From the NCBI GenBank assembly GCA_964624465.1, contig CAZUZD010000026.1, positions 1-34,839 of the forward strand: 34,839 nucleotides of DNA. The letters are read 5' to 3'. Below, piece after piece: positions 28,922 to 34,839 of this stretch. Made by a program: the position numbers and the translations under genes. Source of the stretch: CAZUZD01 sp964624465 (GTDB lineage: Bacteria > Planctomycetota > Planctomycetia > Isosphaerales > Isosphaeraceae). The first letter of the stretch is position 1. The number at the start of each line of letters is the position of its first letter. The notes under the pieces were generated by a model, which saw only the letters and a list, made by a program, of their open reading frames with translations, was not told where the DNA came from and ran no database searches.

Positions 28922-30061
28922 ATGGCCCCGCTGCCCCGGCCGCGATTGACCGCCCCCCTGCCCGCCGCCCTGCTCGGGATGCTGGCCCTGGTGGCGCTGG
29001 TGGAGGCCGGGCTGGGTCGTGGCGACCGGTTCCGATCGGACCGCGCAGCGAGCTGGGCATTCGCCAGGCGGGCCGTCGTCGCCCAGCCGCTCGACGGGGC
29101 GATCGTCTGCCTGGGCGACAGCATGGTGAAGTTCGGCGTCCTGCCGGCGGTGCTCGGCCCCCGGATCGGGCGGCCGGCCTGGAACCTGGCCCTGTTCGAC
29201 GGGCCGCCGGCGGCCAGCCTGGCCCTGCTCAGCGACCTGCTGACCCGCGGCCAGCGGCCCGGACTGCTGCTGCTGAACGCGATGCCTCATCAACTCGCTC
29301 GACCGGCTGCCGCTCCGGAGCTGGCCACCGCCTGGCCGGCGCTGCTGAGTGTGCCGGAGGCCGTCGGGCTGGCCTGGCGGCTCGGTGAGCCCACGCTGGC
29401 CGCGGCCACGCTGGTGGGGCGGGTGCTCCCCTCGGTCGCCGCGCGGGGTGAGATCCGTGCCGTCGTGGCCGCCGCCCTGCGGGGCGAGGCCCGATCGACC
29501 CGCAACGTGATCCGCCTCTACCAGCGCAACTGGCAGGCCAACGCCGGGGCGCACGTGCTGCCTGGCGCCGACCTGCCGGCGGCGATCGACCCCAGCAACG
29601 CGGGCCTGTATCCCGCCGACTGGCGACCCGACCCGCACGCCCTCGCGGCCGTGCGGGCCCTGCTGGACCGGGCCGCCACGGCCCGGGTGCCGGTCGTCTG
29701 GGTGATCAGCCCGCTGCACCCCGAGGCCCAGGCCCGCCGCGATCGGCTGGGACTGGAGGACCCGTACACGAGGGTCGTCCGGGCGCTCGTGGCCGATGAC
29801 CCGAACGTCACCGTCGTCGACGCCCGGCCGTGGAGCACGGACGGCACCCTGTTCGCCGACGCCGTGCACCTCAATGGACCGGGCGCCGAGGCCTTCAGCG
29901 CCGTGCTGGCCGACGCGATTGCCGACGGCTCCGGGCACGTCGGCCGCTGGCGGACCCTGGCCCCCGACCGGACGATCGCGCGGCGGCGCCTGCGGTCGGC
30001 CGAGGACCTCGACGCCTCGCGGATGGCCCTTGGCGGCCGTGGTGGGAGCGTCCGGCGGTAG
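28922..30061 (+). CDS. Membrane-anchored SGNH-hydrolase-like protein
   Basis: ATG 28922 with GAGGG seven bases upstream gives 379 residues. The N-terminus (PLPAALLGMLALVALVEAGL) is one membrane helix. The SGNH features follow: AIVCLGDSMVKFGVLP with the nucleophile at about Ser67, an oxyanion-type LLLLNAMPHQLA, and ADAVHLNGPGAEAF with the Asp313/His316 pair of the triad. The overall shape is like the DUF1574/AlgX/DltD-type exported esterase-like proteins that act on cell-surface polymers. The second half is a Rossmann-like domain (PVVWVISPLHPEAQARRDRL). The substrate is unknown. A possible -10 element, TATCCT, is at 28805-28810. The gene is followed by a possible terminator and then an ABC exporter. 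Confidence 0.7.
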   Translation: MAPLPRPRLTAPLPAALLGMLALVALVEAGLGRGDRFRSDRAASWAFARRAVVAQPLDGAIVCLGDSMVKFGVLPAVLGPRIGRPAWNLALFDGPPAASLALLSDLLTRGQRPGLLLLNAMPHQLARPAAAPELATAWPALLSVPEAVGLAWRLGEPTLAAATLVGRVLPSVAARGEIRAVVAAALRGEARSTRNVIRLYQRNWQANAGAHVLPGADLPAAIDPSNAGLYPADWRPDPHALAAVRALLDRAATARVPVVWVISPLHPEAQARRDRLGLEDPYTRVVRALVADDPNVTVVDARPWSTDGTLFADAVHLNGPGAEAFSAVLADAIADGSGHVGRWRTLAPDRTIARRRLRSAEDLDASRMALGGRGGSVRR

Positions 30062-30065
30062 CCCA

Positions 30066-30121
30066 CCGGCGGGATTCTGCGCTCGAGCGGGACTTTGGCG
30101 CTCAGAACGGGGGCCCGCCGG
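30066..30121 (+). terminator. Possible terminator after the SGNH-hydrolase-like gene
   Basis: CCGGCGGG (30066-30073) and CCCGCCGG (30114-30121) can pair and enclose about 40 bases that contain a weaker inner hairpin. It starts four bases after the stop codon. No T-run is present. The ABC transporter gene starts at 30220, with TAGGGT at 30159-30164 as a possible -10 element. Confidence 0.3.
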
Positions 30122-30219
30122 CGAACCTCTCCTCGGCTCGACCCCTCGGTTGCCGTGGTAGGGTGGGTGTGGTACGTCTGTCGCAGGGCAAGCGTTCCGG
30201 GCTCGATGCGGGGGTGGCG

Positions 30220-31146
30220 ATGATCCGCGTACGGGACCTCCGGGTCGATTACGACGACATCTGTGCGGTCAAGGACCTGAGCCTGGAGGTCGGCGCGGGC
30301 GAGGTCTGCGGCCTGATCGGCCCCAACGGCGCCGGCAAGACGACCACCATGCGGGCGATGCTCGGGCTCATCGAGCCGACCTACGGCGAGATCGAGCTGG
30401 CCGGGGTCGACATGCGAGAACACCCCCGCGACGCCAACCGCGTCGTCGGGTTCATGCCCGACTTCCCGCCGATGTACGAGGACCTCCGCTGCTGGGAGTT
30501 CCTCGACCTGTTCGCTGCCAGCTACGGCCTGCCGAAGGGGCGCCGGCCCGAGGCCATCGAGACCCAGCTCGAGGTGGTGGGCCTGACCGGCAAGCGCGAC
30601 GCCGCGATCGTCGAGCTCTCGCGCGGGATGCGCCAGCGGCTGATGCTGGCCAAGACCCTGATCCCCGACCCCCAGGTGCTGATCCTCGACGAGCCGGCCA
30701 GCGGCGTCGACCCGCAGGGCCGCATCGACCTCAAGAACGTGCTCAAGGCCCAGGCCGCTCAGGGGAAGACGGTGCTGGTCTCGTCGCACATCCTGGCCGA
30801 GATGACCGAGTTCTGCACGGCGATGGCCATCATGCAGAAGGGTCAGATGGTCATCAGCGGCACGATCGACGAGATCCGCACCCAGATCCTGGGCGGCACG
30901 ACCCTGGTCATCGAGGTCATCGGCCCGGCCGACGGGGTGCGTCGCGTGGTCGAGGGTCGGCCCCTCTGCGGCCCGCTCGGCGAGCGTGACGGCCAGGTCG
31001 AGCTGCGGTTCGAGGGGGACGCGGCCGACGCCAGCGCCCTGCTGGCCGACCTGATCGGCGCCGGCGTGCGGGTGGCGTCGTTCGCCCGCCGCAAGGAGGG
31101 GTTGGAAGAACTGTTCCTCGCCGTGGGCGCCCGGGAGCTGTCGTGA
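30220..31146 (+). CDS. ABC transporter ATP-binding protein (ABC-2 exporter type)
   Basis: ATG 30220 gives 308 residues. The ATPase core is complete: Walker A GPNGAGKTTT (residues 34-43), the Q-loop replaced by VVGFMPDFPPMYEDL (FMPD in place of the usual Q, common in this subgroup), signature LSRGMRQRLMLAKTL near 133, Walker B VLILDEPASGVDPQ with Asp157/Glu158, and the switch His in VSSHILAEM. The C-terminal 80 residues form the accessory domain typical of exporter ATPases. It powers an inner-membrane ABC-2 type transporter with the permease encoded next, whose start overlaps the stop (TGATG). The substrate is unknown; similar pairs move polymers, lipids or proteins. Confidence 0.9.
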   Translation: MIRVRDLRVDYDDICAVKDLSLEVGAGEVCGLIGPNGAGKTTTMRAMLGLIEPTYGEIELAGVDMREHPRDANRVVGFMPDFPPMYEDLRCWEFLDLFAASYGLPKGRRPEAIETQLEVVGLTGKRDAAIVELSRGMRQRLMLAKTLIPDPQVLILDEPASGVDPQGRIDLKNVLKAQAAQGKTVLVSSHILAEMTEFCTAMAIMQKGQMVISGTIDEIRTQILGGTTLVIEVIGPADGVRRVVEGRPLCGPLGERDGQVELRFEGDAADASALLADLIGAGVRVASFARRKEGLEELFLAVGARELS

Positions 31147-32648
31147 TGGGACGCGTCAGCGAGCTGTTCCTGGACAATCCCGTGCTGATCAAGCACCTGC
31201 GGAGCCGACTGCGGCGGGCGCAGGCGCTGCCGGCCGGCGCCATCGTGCTGGTGCTCTGCCTGCTGATCGCCTGGTACGGGGCCATCACGCTGGGGTTCTC
31301 CAACGGGGGCGTGCACGGCATGACCCTGGGCCTGCAGGCCATCCTCCTGGTGGTGATGGGGGCCTCGCAGGTGGCCGGTGCCGTGGGCGGGGTTCGCGAG
31401 TCGAGCATCCTCGACTTCCACCGCATCTCCCCCCTGCCGGCGCTGGAGACCGTGCTGGGCTTCTTCTTCGGCGCCCCCTGCCGGGAGTACCTGCTCTACG
31501 CGCTGACCCTGCCGCTGTCCCTGGTCTGTGTCGCCAACGGGTCCCCCAGCTTCGCCGAGTTTGTCCAGGAGCAGGTGGCGCTGGTGCTGATCGCCTGGGC
31601 CGTGCACGGGGTGGCGCTGCTGGCCTCGCTGGTGGTGCGGAAGCCGAAGGCGACCATCGGCCCCGCGCTGATCCTGGCCTTCGTGTTCCTCTTCAACATC
31701 GTCGGATCGATCTACACCGGCGGCTTCCTGAGCACCGAAGACTCGCGCCTGCACTTCTACGGCAAGCCGCTGCCGGGCCTGGTGTTCCTGGCGCTGAACG
31801 TGGTGCCGATGCTGGTGTTCGTGCTGATCGCCTCGACCCGCAAGATGCGATCGGAGCGGGCGCACGCCCTCTCGAAGCCGGAGGGCCTGGCGTTCCTGGC
31901 AACGCTCAGTCTGCTCCTGCTCGGCGCCGTGTGGGACCTCAAGGACGTCGAGGCCCTGGTGCTCGTCGTGCTCTATGTGCTCGTGGCCGCCGGGCTCCTG
32001 ACCACCCTGACGATCACCCCGGGCGCCGGCGAGTTCGCGCGCGGCATCCGCCGCGCCGAGCGCGAGGGCCGGCGCACGCTCTCGCCGCTCGACGACCTGT
32101 CGCTGAACCGGATCACGCTGGCCGGGCTCGGCCTGATCGTGCTGACCGCGGCGACGATCGCCTGGAACGTGCTGGCCGGCACGGCGGCCTTCACCGGCGG
32201 GCCGTTCGCCGAGGGTCTGAATCCCAGCCGCACGTCGCTGGCCATCGCCCTCGGCGTGCTGGTGATCCTCTACTTCGGGCTGGCCTTCCAGTATTTTCAG
32301 CTCGTCGTCCCCCGACGCGCCGGCACGCTCATGGGTCTGTTCCTGTTCTTCGCCTGGATCGTGCCGATCCTGGCGGGCCTGATCGCCAGGAACGCCGACC
32401 TGAACGAGCAGATGGCGATCGGGCTGATCGCGAGCAGCCCCCTGGCGGGCCTGGCGATGACCGCCGGCGCCGTCCCGCCGCACGTCCTGGATGCCGCCCA
32501 GATCGCGGCGCTGACGGTCGCCCTGCTCTTCACCTTCGGCTTCTACCACCTGGTGACCACCCAGCGCCGCCGGGTGATCCGGTCCGTGCACGCGGCCCCC
32601 GCGGGCGGCAAGCCGAAGGACCTCGTGAGCACCGTGACCGCGTTCTGA
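31146..32648 (+). CDS. ABC-2 type transporter permease
   Basis: ATG 31146 shares one base with the upstream stop (GTG 31143 is an alternative) and gives 500 residues. The protein is highly hydrophobic with about ten to twelve predicted membrane helices, for example AIVLVLCLLIAWYGAITLGF and ILLVVMGASQVAGAVGGV, and a basic C-terminus. A soluble-looking loop is found near ARGIRRAEREGRRTL. The overall pattern is of a large ABC-2-type permease that works with the preceding ATPase. It is longer than the usual six-helix permease of about 250-400 residues, as if two blocks were present in one chain. The substrate cannot be deduced. It is convergent with mfnB, leaving 37 bases between the stops. Confidence 0.78.
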   Translation: MGRVSELFLDNPVLIKHLRSRLRRAQALPAGAIVLVLCLLIAWYGAITLGFSNGGVHGMTLGLQAILLVVMGASQVAGAVGGVRESSILDFHRISPLPALETVLGFFFGAPCREYLLYALTLPLSLVCVANGSPSFAEFVQEQVALVLIAWAVHGVALLASLVVRKPKATIGPALILAFVFLFNIVGSIYTGGFLSTEDSRLHFYGKPLPGLVFLALNVVPMLVFVLIASTRKMRSERAHALSKPEGLAFLATLSLLLLGAVWDLKDVEALVLVVLYVLVAAGLLTTLTITPGAGEFARGIRRAEREGRRTLSPLDDLSLNRITLAGLGLIVLTAATIAWNVLAGTAAFTGGPFAEGLNPSRTSLAIALGVLVILYFGLAFQYFQLVVPRRAGTLMGLFLFFAWIVPILAGLIARNADLNEQMAIGLIASSPLAGLAMTAGAVPPHVLDAAQIAALTVALLFTFGFYHLVTTQRRRVIRSVHAAPAGGKPKDLVSTVTAF

Positions 32649-32685
32649 TCGCGGCCGCACCGCGTCGGGCGTCGGCCGGGCCGGT

Positions 32686-33408
32686 TCAGAAATCCCCGGC
32701 CGCCCGGACCGCAGCGACCAGGTTCGCGACGCGATCGGCGTCGATCGGACCCAGCCGGTCGCCGTCGCGGCAGGCGGCGCCCCGGACGGCGAAGAGATCG
32801 GGCAGGAACCCGCGGTGCCCCCGGATCCGGTCGGCGTCCAGACGGCCGGCCAGGACCACCCGGCGTCCCGACGCCCGGATTCGATCCCAACGTCCGCGCC
32901 AGGCGTCGCCGGCCAGGCTCGGGGCGGGCTCGGCCTTGCTCCAGGTGTCGACCAGCACCCCGACGACGTCGGGCGCCGCCAGCGCGGCGGCCACCACCGC
33001 GTCGGGCGCCGGGGCCTGGGCCCGCTCCCAGTCCGAGTAGATCACCGCGATCCAGCCCGTCCCCGCCCCGAGCCGCTCCCGCGCGGCTCGCCAGCGGTCG
33101 ACCCAGTCGGGACGCGGTCCGAGGCCCGACAGGCCGAGCTTGCGGAACTGAAGCCGGGCACCGGCCAACGCCTCATGCCAGGCGGAGTCGGGCGGGGTGT
33201 CCCACTCACCGACCTCCCCCAGTGCGGCGCTCAGGGGGACCTCGGGGCCCAGGGCGGCGCGGACCGGCAGCCAGACGGCCGGGTCGGTGGCGCCCAGGGG
33301 CCCGCGGGCGGGCTCCTTGAGATCGATCACCCGGGCCCCGCCGGTGGCGGCGGCGAGCGCCTCGGTGGCAGAGCGCACGCTGACCAGGAGGCCCGGTGCC
33401 GTCGTCAT
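32686..33408 (-). CDS. mfnB: (5-formylfuran-3-yl)methyl phosphate synthase (DUF556)
   Basis: ATG 33408 gives 240 residues, the normal family size. It is a TIM-barrel enzyme. The catalytic lysine region RVIDLKEPARGPLGA (Lys31), the second lysine in LQFRKLGL (Lys90) and VLVDTWSKAE (Asp154, Lys158) match Lys27, Lys85, Asp151 and Lys155 of the methanogen enzyme in order and spacing. In methanogens it condenses two molecules of glyceraldehyde 3-phosphate to the furan phosphate, the first step specific to methanofuran. The start lacks a strong ribosome binding site. It lies 12 kb from the other mfn genes, is transcribed opposite to mfnD/F/E, and has no pathway neighbour, so it must be expressed separately. 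Confidence 0.85.
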   Translation of the reverse strand: MTTAPGLLVSVRSATEALAAATGGARVIDLKEPARGPLGATDPAVWLPVRAALGPEVPLSAALGEVGEWDTPPDSAWHEALAGARLQFRKLGLSGLGPRPDWVDRWRAARERLGAGTGWIAVIYSDWERAQAPAPDAVVAAALAAPDVVGVLVDTWSKAEPAPSLAGDAWRGRWDRIRASGRRVVLAGRLDADRIRGHRGFLPDLFAVRGAACRDGDRLGPIDADRVANLVAAVRAAGDF

Positions 33409-33542
33409 GCAAGGAAGCCCCTGGGGCGGCGCGCGGGGGACGCCGGCGCCCGGAAATGCCACGATCCGGCGTCACTCGGGAGGAGTGGGCCGGATCGGGT
33501 GCGAACTCGATCGGGAGGTGGGTGAGCCCGCCTCGGAGGGGC

Positions 33543-34124
33543 TCAGCGGGCGTCGACCGGGACGGCGACGCCGGCCAGCCGGCGCGGGACGACCCGACCC
33601 AGGGTCAGGTGGGCGAGGGCGTCGAGGCCGAAGAGGGTCAGGGTGCCCACCAGGTCGGCGATCGCGGTGTTCGGGAAGAACGGCAGGGCCATGGCGTAGC
33701 AATTAGCCAGGCCGGCCAGAGTGGGGGCGTAGAACGGGCCCACCGGATCGGTGTGGGCAACCGGCATGGCCCAGACGGCAAAATTCGTGGTCAGGAAGAA
33801 CAGCAGCGAGGCGCTGAAGGCCAGGCCCACCTTGCCGACGATGTTCGTCTTGTGGCCCAGCCAGGCTCCCAGGCCCACGATGGCCGCGAACGTGGCGTAG
33901 CTGGTGAAGCGGACGGGATCCAGCCAGGGTCGGCCGCTGCCCCAGTCCAGGAACAGGTCGGAGGCGAGCATGGCGGCCAGCGGGATCACCACGGCCCAGC
34001 GCCTGGGAAGACGGTAGCCGGCATAAAGTGCGAGCGCACCCATGGCGACGGCATTGGGCGGGTGCGGCAGCAGCCGGGAAACCGTCCCGAGCGCGATGAG
34101 CGTGAGGGCGATCGCAGTCGTCAT
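33543..34124 (-). CDS. DUF6580-type multispanning membrane protein
   Basis: ATG 34124 gives 193 residues; longer in-frame starts add a non-hydrophobic leader. The protein has about five or six membrane helices. After the first helix comes SRLLPHPPNAVAMGALALYA, with R-L-x-P-H-P-P-N-x-x, and later IPLAAMLASDLFLDWGSG, both typical of the DUF6580 family of putative transport proteins. The fold resembles small substrate-binding S components of ECF transporters, which suggests vitamin or cofactor uptake, but this is inference and no ECF ATPase gene is nearby. It lies downstream of the MoxR gene on the same strand, but with its own promoter candidate. Confidence 0.65.
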   Translation of the reverse strand: MTTAIALTLIALGTVSRLLPHPPNAVAMGALALYAGYRLPRRWAVVIPLAAMLASDLFLDWGSGRPWLDPVRFTSYATFAAIVGLGAWLGHKTNIVGKVGLAFSASLLFFLTTNFAVWAMPVAHTDPVGPFYAPTLAGLANCYAMALPFFPNTAIADLVGTLTLFGLDALAHLTLGRVVPRRLAGVAVPVDAR

Positions 34125-34181
34125 GTGCGGCGGACCTGTCCAGGTAACTTCGGGCCGGGACCCGCTGGGTGGAGATTGCAT

Positions 34182-34210
34182 AGTCTAGCCCGCTTGCCTG
34201 GCGGGATCAA
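34182..34210 (-). promoter_or_regulatory. Candidate promoter for the DUF6580 gene
   Basis: On the minus strand TTGATC (34210-34205), a 17-base spacer and TAGACT (34187-34182) lie 57 bases before the ATG at 34124. Confidence 0.5.
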
Positions 34211-34261
34211 GTTGCCCCGACGCGGCCAGCTCGGGCGGGCGGCGCCCGATCCGGACGACCG

Positions 34262-34839
<578 letters not shown>

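Overview
The window looks like ordinary chromosome from a planctomycete, probably of the Isosphaeraceae/Gemmataceae type. By eye the G+C content is around 70%. Markers of this group are two DUF1559 pseudopilin-like proteins, each followed by a small lipoprotein gene; a DUF1080 protein; a Ser/Thr kinase with the planctomycete N-terminal motif; short monocistronic or bicistronic units; and bacterial genes for the methanofuran-type C1 carrier. I see no insertion sequence, prophage, CRISPR array or rRNA operon.

Layout. 1-2040: the 3' end of acetyl-CoA synthetase, then a chemoreceptor-like protein. 2267-5163: a small membrane-anchored winged-helix-like protein, tRNA-Arg(TCT), a short ribosome hibernation factor, a glycine-zipper stress protein and a rhomboid protease. 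5451-8665: a Tat-exported protein, an MFS transporter and a class II photolyase. 9060-10833: DUF1559 module 1. 10896-14392: a 2-hydroxyacid dehydrogenase, GlpG and a GT-C glycosyltransferase. 14576-17039: a kinase-receiver fusion and a family 4 uracil-DNA glycosylase. 17124-20657: a HisA-like gene, divergent from mfnD-mfnF-mfnE. 20694-22826: a DUF1080 protein and protoporphyrinogen oxidase. 23121-24379: DUF1559 module 2. 24749-25858: hemE. 26151-30061: a LOG-family protein, an unknown protein, a stand-alone EF-Tu domain 3-like protein and an SGNH hydrolase. 30220-32648: an ABC exporter. 32686-33408: mfnB. 33543-34839: a DUF6580 membrane protein and the C-terminal part of a MoxR AAA+ ATPase.

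The strongest biological theme is C1-carrier biosynthesis. MfnB makes the furan phosphate, MfnE and MfnF are the kinase and condensing steps, MfnD is the ATP-grasp glutamate ligase, and the HisA-like protein is the usual unassigned companion in H4MPT/methanofuran gene sets. Four of the five genes sit at 17124-20657 and mfnB lies about 12 kb away. This implies that the cell makes a methylofuran-type cofactor and runs the H4MPT-dependent formaldehyde/formate pathway, whose enzymes must be encoded elsewhere. Heme synthesis (hemE and an oxygen-dependent protoporphyrinogen oxidase) and photolyase suggest an aerobic, light-exposed life.

The most unusual single genes are the EF-Tu domain 3-like protein, the kinase fused to a degenerate receiver domain, and the tail-anchored winged-helix-like protein. 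The two DUF1559 genes share a 145-bp, about 95% identical 5' segment in opposite orientation. Several genes have TAnnnT -10-like hexamers at plausible distances upstream, and seven have an acceptable -35 partner.
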